Notes under the pieces: model-generated
What the model was told of the DNA's origin: nothing
Databases searched by the model: none
Seen by the model: the letters and a program-made list of their open reading frames with translations, nothing else
Assembly (NCBI GenBank): GCA_964020975.1
Contig: OZ026612.1
Span: 128,011,741 to 128,075,740 of the forward strand
From: Hermodice carunculata
Lineage: Eukaryota > Annelida > Polychaeta > Eunicida > Amphinomidae
Direction: 5' to 3'
DNA: 64,000 bases
Made by a program: the position numbers and the translations under genes
Part shown: positions 12,261-22,759 of the stretch, one piece after another
Layout: each line of letters starts with the position of its first letter
How positions within the stretch are numbered: the stretch's first letter is position 1

Positions 12261-13699
12261 ATATACTGCAGATTGGCCCAAGTCAAAACGAATGCAAATA
12301 CAACAAAAAGGAAAACACTTTTGGATGTAAATAAACTTTTTATAATACCGAAATACAAGATATTCACGGTTATTCATACTTTAGTGAAAAACGGTCTCCT
12401 TTTCCCCATTTCTAAAATATTATAGCCAGTGCAGCTTTTACATCAAAGTAATTGGTCTATAAATCCCCCCCCCCCCCCCCGGCATCTATCAACTCAACAA
12501 TGGAAGAGAACTGGAGGTCAAATTACTTCACATGAAATTTGACAATGAGGACGGAGACTTTTGAAGAAAAGTTTTATTACTTATGTTCAATATCCAATTA
12601 TCGTAATATTCTGCTGAAAGTTCTCCGAGTTCGCACAGGTTGTACTTGCTGTAAGCTTTCGAAAACACTGCATGGCCATGGCACTAACCATGGCGTAAAT
12701 AAAGGCCTTTTGCTCTTTGATCCAACGTGATGAGAAGTGAGTGAGCAGAACATGCCAGCTGAGTGAACTTCTCCGTAAAACACACATTTGAAATACACGA
12801 GGTCTTCACTTACAGCCGCCATATTTAAACACTGGTTGTTAGGGTCAAGGTTATCACACGTCAGGTCACGTGATTAATCCACTTACAATTCCCGTTTGAA
12901 GTCAGGTAGCCGCATGGGAAACCAGCCAGGTAAAACCAACAGCGCGGCTGCCTTTGGAGTCTTTGAGTTTTAAAACATGCTTTTTAACACAGAAAACATC
13001 AATACGTTTTACGAGCAATACATCAAATGTGAGGTTTGCATGTGTACCATGTGTACTACAAAGTTGAGCCGGAGAAAACAAACCGTATTCCCGCTACAGA
13101 CAATCATGTACGAAAACGGGCCATTCTACCTTTCATTGCGATTTACTCAGAAAACAATTTTCGCAAGATCAATCAATTTTGCAAACAACATTTTAAAAAA
13201 CCCAGTAGGTTTATCCTATCGAAATGAACAGATTTTGGAAGGTAAATACCTAAGCTAGGAACCGTATCTGGGATTTTCCGTTCTAACTATTCCTTCCGTG
13301 ACTTTTGAAGCGCTAAAAGTGACAGAATTGTAAGACTTTAGGATGGCGATGAAAGAATTCAACAACATTTTCAATATTCATTCATTTCATGAACGGTAAG
13401 AACGGTTCCTGTGTATTGGTCAGTACTTAAATCCTGCATAGTTTTTGACTTAATTGTCGAATATTTTTCCAGTAGGCGCTGCAAAAAGTGCTATCTGATA
13501 CCCCCTAGGAAAATTACTCAGGACACCATCAAAACTCGTCACATTTATACAAAACCTGGTTCTTTCAAATCTAGACATCTGTACCATTAAAATAAGGTAT
13601 AGTTTTCCGGGTGAAATGGCAAAAACGAATAAGTTATAAGGGGTTAAAGTCGCTAGTTCTATACGCGCGGTCGAAATATGGCCGCTACCTTAAGCGAGC

Positions 13700-14600
13700 T
13701 AGAGAGTAAGTGAAGCAAGTTTTGCAGAAAAATGCTAATTGGCTTGAGCCATTGTGTACTGACACACATATTTATCATCAGACAATTACTGAAGGTCAAA
13801 GTGACATACGCATGGCCAACCATACAACGGCTGATCATGACGTTTGTCCCCTACCCGAACATCAATACAATGCTGGAAGAATTCTCCACCTAAGACGCCC
13901 TGCGCAGCGTAAACTTGGTTAACCTTATAAAACGGTTAAGCAAATTTTCCATTTTAAGGAAAAATCTAAACAAACGTACGCAATTTTAACATTTCTAAAA
14001 AAAGAGGGATTTATGGAAATTTGGGTACCTTTTACTAGCCATTTTGGGTGGTAGTAGTATTTGGCTACTTTGGCCAATGCTAGCCCTATCCTAGAAACAA
14101 ATCATGTCAGGATCGTGAAGGTCAGCATGGTGCTGCAGACAGAAACAAATGTGGCGTTTTGAGAATTTGTGTCAACCGTATCAAGATTCGCTCCAGATAT
14201 TTCCTGTTAACAGACGTGGTGCTTTGGATATGGACAATGACCTCTCTTTGTCATTTTGCATCCGTTTTTACTTTCTATGGGTAATATTGTCTTACTAAGC
14301 TTCCGTAAGATCTGACCCCTCTCACATTTTTATTAAATTATACAAACATGAGCAACAGTGACACATGTATATATATAACCCTTCAAATTGGGGTATTTAG
14401 AACTATCGTGCGTGTTTTCTCGAAGGTGTACCCTGAAGAAGGGTTAATCTTTGCCATCCAGTGGACTGAGGCAAACAATGAAACCTGGATTTTGGGGGGG
14501 GGGGTGTTTCAGATCGGAACATCTAATTTTCATCATCAAGCAGATGATTGGGTTGCCAGTGACCCCTAACGCACCCCCACCCAGTAAAAAAACAATACCC
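13700..14600. other. No recognisable gene
   Basis: Short frames only, no recognised motif. A G-run lies at about 14493-14503. Confidence 0.4.
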
Positions 14601-14681
14601 CCCCCAAAAAAAATAAATAAATAAACAAACAAACAAGCAAACAAACAAAAAACATAAACAAAAAAAAAAAAAAAAAAAAAC
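14600..14681. repeat. A-rich simple repeat (AAAT/AAAC)n
   Basis: AAATAAATAAATAAAC grades into AAAC units and then a run of about 20 A. The long hydrophobic minus-strand frames across it are artefacts of the repeat. Confidence 0.85.
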
Positions 14682-14907
14682 ACCAGAACGGTACCGGAAG
14701 AGACTTTTATTGGTCCATTTGGTCTCGACAACGTGACCACAATTTTCTTTCCCATGCTTCACCTCAGAAAATCACATAAAATATCGATATGTGAGACATT
14801 TGTTTAAGTGACTCTACGGTTATCGTCTGCATTTGGCAGGCTAGTACGTAGCATAAAATAGTAATGCTGTAAAAATTTTCAATGGTGGTCATTTGGTTGA
14901 CATAGTC

Positions 14908-15105
14908 AACGTTCAAGTATATGAATTAGTGATGTGCAGACTACTACATTTTTACAGTAGTCATAGTTGATATTCAAGTATATAAATTAGTGATTTGGAG
15001 ACTACCATATTATTACAGTGCTTGTTGATAGTGGTCATACGGTTGACTTTGTTTATGTGTATAAGTTAGTGATGTGGAGACTACCATGCCATTACAGTGC
15101 CTGTT
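14908..15105. repeat. Minisatellite, three diverged copies
   Basis: The unit (T)TCAAGTATAT.AATTAGTGAT, then G.AGACTAC.A and ATTACAGT, recurs starting near 14911, 14972 and 15053. Copies are separated by variable spacers containing GTTGA and GGTCAT motifs. Confidence 0.75.
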
Positions 15106-15830
15106 GATCATTTATTTCCAGTGCCTTTCACAAACATTTCCAACAAGCAACAGAAAATGATATTTCGAAAAGTAAATCATTTTACTCTCATTTTGTTTAT
15201 ACAAATCAACGATAACAAATAAATATATATTGTGCCCACCAAGGGCCACGTTCAGATAAAAAGGAAACTGACTGTTGACTTATTGTCTCTTAGGCATGAG
15301 AAAGGATGAAATAAAGGTAAAGTCTTGTCATACTTAATGGGATTTGTATTACTAAAATTGAACCTGTAATTTCTTCTCATGTAAGACAACATATGGTCTT
15401 AAGTGTTTGCCAGATAACCATATTCCTATTTTTACAGTAATCCAAGTGGCTGGCATTACAGGCAGCATAAATTAAATATGTTCTTGTACTGAAATATATG
15501 AATGACATCTCCTTGAACAAATACTTCATTTGATGTAATGGTTTTCGTTCAGTTCTCTTTGCTTTTGCTGCCCAGGTACTTTATAACTGCTGAAAATATT
15601 AGCCAGAATAGAATCCTGGTTGGTATGCACTTGTAGGGAAACCATTGAGCAGGTCCATCCACTAAAGAAGCAATCAGTAACGTTGCTCCCTATTAGGCTG
15701 GTACATTTATCGTGGCTTAGTATACTCCAGAAATATATACACATGATCAGCCACACATAATATCCAATAGCCGGTAAAAAGAACACCAACAGACATTGCA
15801 GGTAGAACAAGGACGTTTTGCCAGTATCCG

Positions 15831-16118
15831 CTATTTTCGCCCGCCGTAAACTGCGTCTATGCAAAAGCCAAACACCTTTTCGCTGCATCTACAACAATAT
15901 TGCAAGCCAGGTAAATTACCCCAGAAGCTTCCACATGCGGCACAAATCTCTGCTACTTCAGGAGGCACGTTCATTGTTGCTTTTTGCAAACATTTGCGAT
16001 AGCTCTGCGATTGACATGTCTGGTCCAGAGGCAGGCGGTGAGTGTGCGCCAGCTGGCCCAGGAAGCAGAGTAGGATCATCAGCAGCACCAGTAACTGCAA
16101 GCCTCGGATCTGAGACAT
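15831..16118 (-). CDS. Secreted eight-cysteine small peptide precursor
   Basis: Ninety-five residues from an ATG to a TAG stop on the minus strand. The start begins MSQIRGLQ and is followed by a strongly hydrophobic stretch (about residues 7-22, rich in Leu, Ile and Val) ending near QLAHTH, a good signal peptide. The rest of about 68 residues holds eight cysteines: two single ones, a CxxC-like pair in EICAAC, a CCRC cluster, and one in FGFC, with a basic C-terminal GGRK. This suits a disulfide-bonded secreted peptide such as a neurohormone or extracellular signal; I do not recognise the exact family. The ATG sits directly after a splice-acceptor-like TTTTTGCAG (AG at 16119-16120), so the start is probably at the beginning of a coding exon. 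A matching donor lies at 16302-16307. No neighbour suggests a function. Alternatives are a lineage-specific secreted peptide or a chance frame; length, signal peptide, cysteine spacing and splice sites together argue for a real gene. Confidence 0.6.
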   Translation of the reverse strand: MSQIRGLQLLVLLMILLCFLGQLAHTHRLPLDQTCQSQSYRKCLQKATMNVPPEVAEICAACGSFWGNLPGLQYCCRCSEKVFGFCIDAVYGGRK

Positions 16119-16294
16119 CTGCAAAAACACATCGAGAAGCTCAATTTAGCATTTTCAGTATCAAGTGAGACTAAAGTCGAACTACTTCAAATTAACTGTT
16201 CTCAATTAACATAAGGGAGCTGCATTCTCATTCCTTGTAAAAATGTTTTCATTTAAGTATCAGCATGCCTATAGCTGTATAAAACATAGTCCAG

Positions 16295-16355
16295 GTCAAC
16301 AGCTCACCTCGATGTCTTCCTCGGCGCCCACTGCGCACCGAGGAAAGCTGTTGAC
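16295..16355. repeat. Nested inverted repeat (stem-loop)
   Basis: The outer arms GTCAACAGCT (16295-16304) and AGCTGTTGAC (16346-16355) are perfect complements. Inside them, TTCCTCGG (16317-16324) pairs with CCGAGGAA (16338-16345) around a 13-base loop that is GC-rich. The minus-strand donor of the peptide gene lies just inside the outer arm, so folding of the transcript could affect that splice site; that last point is inference. Confidence 0.6.
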
Positions 16356-16375
16356 TCTATCCAAACTGAAAGAGT
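16308..16375 (-). other. Probable 5' UTR exon of the secreted peptide gene
   Basis: On the minus strand the segment ends in GACATCGAG followed by GTGAGC, a strong splice donor (16302-16307). The next good acceptor downstream is the one just before the ATG of the peptide gene, giving an intron of 189 bases (16119-16307). I see no ATG in the segment, so it would be untranslated. Its upstream limit is uncertain; a possible acceptor-like TTTCAG lies near 16365-16370. The same stretch is a nested inverted repeat (16295-16355). Confidence 0.35.
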
Positions 16376-16584
16376 TAAAAATTAAAGAGGTGTGAAAGAA
16401 AACATATTACACTTTTGCTTTTGGAGAAAAATGTGTGACAATCCAAAAACAACTGTTAACAATGTAAGAATGGGATGATCTTTGATTGCTCATGTATTTA
16501 AACAGCAGGCCTATGTTCTGCCACAGTGGGACATGGGGTTGTGGCTACAACAGCCCTGTCAGCCCTCCATCCAAACCCCAGCAC

Positions 16585-16597
16585 TACCACCACCACC

Positions 16598-16659
<62 letters not shown>

Positions 16660-16661
16660 AA
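16585..16661. repeat. (CCA)n followed by (CAA)n
   Basis: About nine ACC units grade into about sixteen CAA units. The polyglutamine and polyproline/polyhistidine frames across it have no other support. Confidence 0.95.
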
Positions 16662-16719
16662 CCTGGATTTTAATTTCAAGAGAGACTTTGACAGAGGCAG
16701 ATTGATACGCTTCAAATTA

Positions 16720-17710
16720 TAAGGTACCTAAAATAGTGTTAACACATCGAGTGTATCTATGTACTTCCAGTTCTCACTTTTTAAAGGGGGTTTTAATTTC
16801 TGAAATGAGCAGCTCATCCGACGTTCCAATCAGCCAAGAGCAGCAAAAACTTTGCGGCCGAAGTCGCAAATGCAGCTGATTGATCATTTGAGCAGTCAAA
16901 GCTGATGCGCACATTCAGGTAAGTCTATTTTCATCTTGGTTGTGCTTAAAAAAACGAATACAAACCCATATACAAATCAATATTATTTCTCTAAATATTG
17001 CAGCGAAGACTAAGATATATGCAATTCTGAATACTCTAATTTGCATGTTGTCTTGTATCTACTGCAGGATTATAGCCACCTCGCTTTCAAGACCTCGCAA
17101 ACAGTTTCAAAGCTTCCTCGTCGACGGGGTCTTCTTCAGCGGTATATATAGGTGACACCGGCCTATTTAGTCATTATAAACTTTTTATCTGTACCCACAT
17201 ACCCCCCAAAAAGTTTTCAAAAGTGGCCTATAGGCAATTGACTATAATCAGAAGGGACACAGCATTTAGCGTCCTGTGTTACTCGTTCAATTTTTCAGGT
17301 AAGTTTAACGCTGATTGTTCCCTAAGATGTTTAATTTGTAAAAATATTCGATGCATTGAAGTGTTAAACCATGTTGTCAGTGTGTCTGTCGACTGTCTTA
17401 AGCTCTTGCTGAGTTAGTCTGCTATCATATGTTAAAAGGCGTGTGTCTACAGCATACGAGGAGAAGCTTTGATTTTATAAGTAGCCATTTAATGCTTCAA
17501 AGTGTGCAAACCATTTGTCAGATACTTACTTCCTAGAAATTAAGGACGATTTTTTTCTGTTTTGTATTAATGTTTGGGTCATAGGCCTCAAGATGTAGTC
17601 TTCATGGTTTGTGCTCACGATAAAAGTCAACTGTTTAGTGACTAAAGTGGTATACCAAGAACATATAGGCCAATATCAATGCATTGAGTAACACGTTGTT
17701 TTTCTATCTC
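16720..17710. other. No recognisable gene
   Basis: AT-rich sequence with short frames lacking motifs. Confidence 0.4.
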
Positions 17711-17711
17711 A

Positions 17712-19625
17712 GCTGACCTTTTAGTTAGCTGAGCGAATAGGATGATCTTTCGTCCGTCCGTCGTCCGTCCACAGCTCACATTTTCGACTCCTTCTCCGCA
17801 ACCGTCCACCAGATTGACTTCAAACTTGGTGGGGAAGTACCTTGGACCTCTACCAATGCTGTTTTTTAATGTTCACGCTCCAGTAAGTGGTGGCTTTTTG
17901 ATGAATTTGTTTTGGGTTTTTTTCCCTTGGGGGGGGGGGGGGGGGCGGGGGGGGGGGTAAATATTCTCTGAAGCTGCTTACCCAATTGCTTTGATATCAC
18001 ACAGGAACACTTTTGGAGACTCCTTGTTTTCAATTTACTCACCAGGTAGCACTGTGATTTTTTCTATTTTTTTATGATTTTTGTGTGTTTTTGTTATTTT
18101 CAACTTCTTCTCCAGAACCGTCGCTCAGATTTAAGTGAAACTTGGTCGATATGTCCCTTGTGGAAGGGTCAAACAAGGTTGTTCACTAGGTGGCACTGCT
18201 ATGGATTCCTGATGGTAACGATTTTTTTTTCAATTTAGGTACTTGTCGGTAAATGCACCTTTCTTACTGAATACTGTGTAAGTCAATGAGCTTCTAATGC
18301 TAATTCACACTTTCGATTTGTTCTCCGAAACCATCAGCCAGATTCACTTTTAGGGTGATGTCAATATACCTAAGGTAGGTCTCTATCAGGTTTGTTCAAA
18401 TGGTTATGCTCAATTGATTTTTGTATTTTTAATAACTATTGGGGGGTGGGGAGGGAGGGGAGCAAATCATTAAAAAATCTTCTCCGAAACTGCTCATCCA
18501 GTTGCCTTGATGTTACACAGGAATGTTCTTAGGAACTCTTAGTTCTTAATTTGTTCACACAGTGGCGCTGTATTTTTTCTGATGGCTTGATTATGTTATG
18601 ATTTTTGTATGTTTTTTGCTAACTTCGACTTCCTCTCCAGAACCATCACTCAGATTAAAGCTGAAACTAAGTGGATACGTTCCTTGTTGAAGGGTCAAAG
18701 TTAATCAACAGATGGCCTTGCTGTGGATTCCTGATTTTCAACATTTTGGTTTTTGTTTTGCTTTGTTTTGTTTGTTTGTTTGTTTGTTTTATTTCGATAC
18801 TTTTTGGTATATGCACCTTTCCTATTGATTACTATGCGAGTCAATGGTCATTCTAATCCAAATTAACATTATTTATTTCTCCGAAACCATCAGCGGGACT
18901 GACTTCAAACTTGGTGTTGAGGTACCTTGGGTGGCACAGATTTGTTCAAATGATCACGCTCCATTGATTTTTGGAGTTTTTTTAGGATTTGTTTTTCTTC
19001 TTTTTTTTTTTGGGGGGGGGGGGGCAAATTCTAAAATCTCTCCTCCCAAACCGCTCACCTGATTGCTTTGATATCCCACAGGGACAACCCTTGGGTAGAT
19101 CTCTGCCAACTTTATACGACTAGTCACGTTTAGGGATTTTTTTTCTTTTTTGGGGAAAATTTTTAAAATAGTTTTTATAGGAAAGTTTAACATGGGAAAT
19201 ACGTGCAATGGTGATCACTAAACAATGGCGATATTTGTGTCAAACTTGGTAGGGAAACACTTTTTATTAGTCTCTACCTAATTTGTGCAAGTGGACATAT
19301 TCCAGTGATATATGGGCCTTGACTTCATTCCCAAGGTCACAGGACAACTGACATGCAATTCGCTGTTGACTCGATAACCTGACATTTGTTTTGAGTTGGG
19401 ACCTTGATGTTGCACATGTTAATGTTTCTCCATAAACGTCATGCTTAGGCAGTACATGAATGACCTTGACCTCATTTCGGGCATCACAGTGCACCATACA
19501 TGAATTTTACTCTTGAGTGCTTTCACCTGAGAACTACCTTGATCCTGTCCTAAGTTCACAGAGCCCGAGTGTGATGAATCTCTAGTTCAGCTGAGCATGG
19601 GCTGTTCACACAGCCCTCTTAATTT
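17712..19625 (+). repeat. Higher-order tandem repeat, period about 520-560 bases
   Basis: Three related sub-blocks alternate. Type A (TTCTCCG.AACC.TC..CCAGATTGAC) occurs near 17787, 18308 and 18871. Type B (TCTC...CTGCTCACC.GATTGC, then TTTGATATCACACAGGAAC) occurs near 17966, 18478 and 19036. Type C (TTCGACTTC.TCTCCAGAACC, then ATCACTCAGATT) occurs near 18101 and 18622. A-to-A, B-to-B and C-to-C distances are about 520-560. The block starts near a CGTCCGTCCGTCGTCCGTCC run and ends near AGCTGAGCATGGGCTG. G-runs at 17929-17957 and 18430-19024 break the frames. A relative in reverse orientation lies at 59.3-60.3 kb. Confidence 0.75.
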
Positions 19626-19944
19626 CGGTCACGCAAAAAAGGTTTTATCCAAAGCTTCCCTATTTCAGTGAACATCAATGCCAACGAAGTACAACAGACT
19701 GAAAGATACAATTTTGGGTTATTTGGTTTGTTTAATTCAAATTATTCGGTTTAAAGGTTAAACATATCTGTACGTACTGAAAATGTGTAACATTGCCAGA
19801 CCTGCTTGTTTGGTTTTACACTGGACTTGTGGTCAGTGTTTGTAAATATGAATTTTAAACAACCTGGTCAGAAATGCTTGTTAATGTTCGCCTTTGGTCG
19901 ATCTGGACTATACTAGGTCTCAGTTTGCATTTAACGTAGCTACC

Positions 19945-20258
<314 letters not shown>

Positions 20259-20299
20259 TAACGTCGGTATTTTGGTTGACCTTTTGACAATTGTAATGT

Positions 20300-22707
20300 A
20301 AACTGTTGAAGCTTTTGTTGTCGCAGACATGAACATTATGGCTGTTTCAGAGTAGAATATGCGACCGTGTGACAGGTTTGATAAACTGTTGTACCTGAAG
20401 TATATCTATTACCTCTTGAACATGCTTAGATCCATGTAAAAATGTACACGTTTGACCTAATGAAAGCAGCTATCAGAGAATAAAAGGAAAGTGTTATTAA
20501 TTGAAGTTACTAATTTTACAAAAGATCCATGAGCAAAGATAGATGCCATGTTTACTGCGTGACAAAATTCTCTGCATCGATGTTGGAAGGTGGTTAGTGT
20601 AAAAATCGTTGAACAGATGAAATGAATTGCATCTAGTAACTTAATTATTCTGTGCTCTTGACATTCTAATGTGACTGAGCGGCAGTACGTTTTTTCCGCA
20701 AACTCTAAAATCATTGACCCTATGCATGTGTTTGAATAAGTTGTATGGAAATCATTCCAGAGAGGCAGATTACGAGACGCAATTACTTTTCAGTGGCTTA
20801 TTGCATCTCTTATAGACACAGAATTGTCTTTTCTTTGAGTGTGGACATCTACCTCTCATAGGTTCACATCTTATACTTCCTGCTCCTTATCAGCAATATG
20901 TATGCAAAGGATATATTGTATAGCCAGACAGACTGGATAAAGATCAGGAACTTTACAGACCTACTATCTATAATGCTTTATAATAAGTACATACAAATGT
21001 GGCATGTCTGACCTTATTATGCATATTAATTCTCTCTTGTTGCAATGAGAATGACCTCCCAAGAATTAGGGCCATGACCCATGTGACAGACATGGCTGTC
21101 TGTTGTTCATTTGTCTGCTCCAAAAAGCTGTCCATGGAGTAACACATGTACTCAGCACATTAGGAAGAAAATATTTCATACTAACTTCCAGAGTGCAATA
21201 TACGAGAACTAACAAAATAAATCAAAAGAACATGTGTATAACTCAATGGCATATAAGCCACCATGCTACAGTTCTTCTTCGCAGGTAGAAGACACCATAA
21301 TGGAGAATCATAGTTAATTCAAAACTCAAGAAATGGGAAGGCACCGGTAATAAATCTATAAACCCTGTGAAATATCTTTTTCTGTTCTTGTCAAACGATA
21401 AGCTTGTGGGCCGTTCTTCAGACTCTCAGGCGGGTTTTCCGTATTGCAGCTCCTTGAATGAACAGCTTAAGCCCATTTTTATACGATGCAAGTAACATAC
21501 AGCTTGGATTCGAGGAAGATTCAACTTGCTTATACCTAAACATAATTATGATAGAAAAATAATAAATTATCAATACAGGTATTTGATACTGTGTTACCTG
21601 TGGTAGAGGGTCCATTTTTCGACGGGAGAGGGAACGAATGGGCCAAGTGGTCATGTCACTTTATGTAACTCTCCATGAAATACACCCTGGCGTCCACCCC
21701 TTAAATATCGATAAAAATTGTGCTTTTCCTGTGAATCTTGTTTATTCTGACTGCAGTTCTGACATATCGTTTTCGGCCAAGCATCTCTACATGTTTGGCA
21801 AAGATTTCTTTCGTTTTAACCTTAATGAGGTTAACATCAATAAGTCCTTGTCCGAAGCTGTAGTTTAGAATTTGTCGTGGTATATTGCATAGAGTTACGT
21901 GAATTCTGTTGACTACGTCCACTTATTTCAAAAAATAAAATGATACACAGAGCAGTGTGGTGTAGTGGTTAACCGGTCAGAAACTGGTGTTCATCTAATA
22001 AGAGATACAATCTGTGATAGGAGAACAAAGTTGTATGTACCATGTATGATGATGCAATGGAGAATTGACAAATCTCCATCACATAAGCTAATATATCCAC
22101 ATGTTTATTTGATTTAGTTTGAAGCTGCTTGAATTTTTCTTTAGTATGATAGCATTTGAGCAATCAACACAATAACTTTTACCGATTAACAGACAGAATA
22201 TCGCCAGAATTTGGTAAGTCATATAATAATAATTTTAAAAAATAGTTCCAAGCACATCGTCTGCATTCTTCGATGTGCGAAGTGGACAAGCCGATGGGAG
22301 AGGGAAAGAGACAGCTGTTGATTGATCATATCAATTTTTACTTTAAATCATGAACCAGGACAGTGTGATTGAAACACGTCGAAGCAGTTCGTATTTACTG
22401 CTGTACTCTTGCGTTTTATTTAGTTACACGTCTCTGTGAACATCAATATGGAACCCACACCCTGCAGGCAGAAGAGCTACAGATCCGTTCACTGACTATG
22501 GTTTACCACCTAGTTATGCCAAAAGACACGTGAACATTAAGGAATATCAGTTTATTTATTATCAGCTGTGGATTATCCGGATAGTTCTTACTTGATCCAC
22601 TTAGCACAGATGGTGGCGTTCTGCCTCATGTCTAAACTAGCTTGAAAATTCTGACATAATGTCTGTTGGTGATTAAAAATGGAAAAAATACCCTTCAAAA
22701 AACGCGC

Positions 22708-22759
<52 letters not shown>

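Larger units (their letters stand above)
9045..13693. mobile_element. Probable TTAA-type DNA transposon, 4.6 kb
   Basis: The left end GGTAGCGGCCACATTTCGAC (9049-9068) is preceded by TTAA (9045-9048). The right end is its reverse complement with one mismatch (13670-13689) and is followed by TTAA (13690-13693). A 20-base inverted end flanked by TTAA is the hallmark of piggyBac- and Kolobok-type elements. I find no transposase inside, so this is a non-autonomous or decayed copy, perhaps enlarged by later insertions (a MITE, microsatellites). Alternatively two solo ends in opposite orientation happen to flank unrelated DNA. Confidence 0.55.

Noticed and set aside
15526-15888. 120-codon hydrophobic minus-strand frame beside the secreted peptide gene
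   Set aside because: It overlaps the end of the peptide gene in another frame, has no clear start or splice site, and more likely lies in the 3' UTR.
16482-16722. PolyQ and polyP/H frames that look like a transcription factor fragment
   Set aside because: Only the CCA/CAA microsatellite supports them; flanks have no domain or conservation sign.
21953-22000. tRNA-like A box (GTGGTGTAGTGGTTAA)
   Set aside because: No B box follows, so neither a tRNA gene nor a full SINE is supported.
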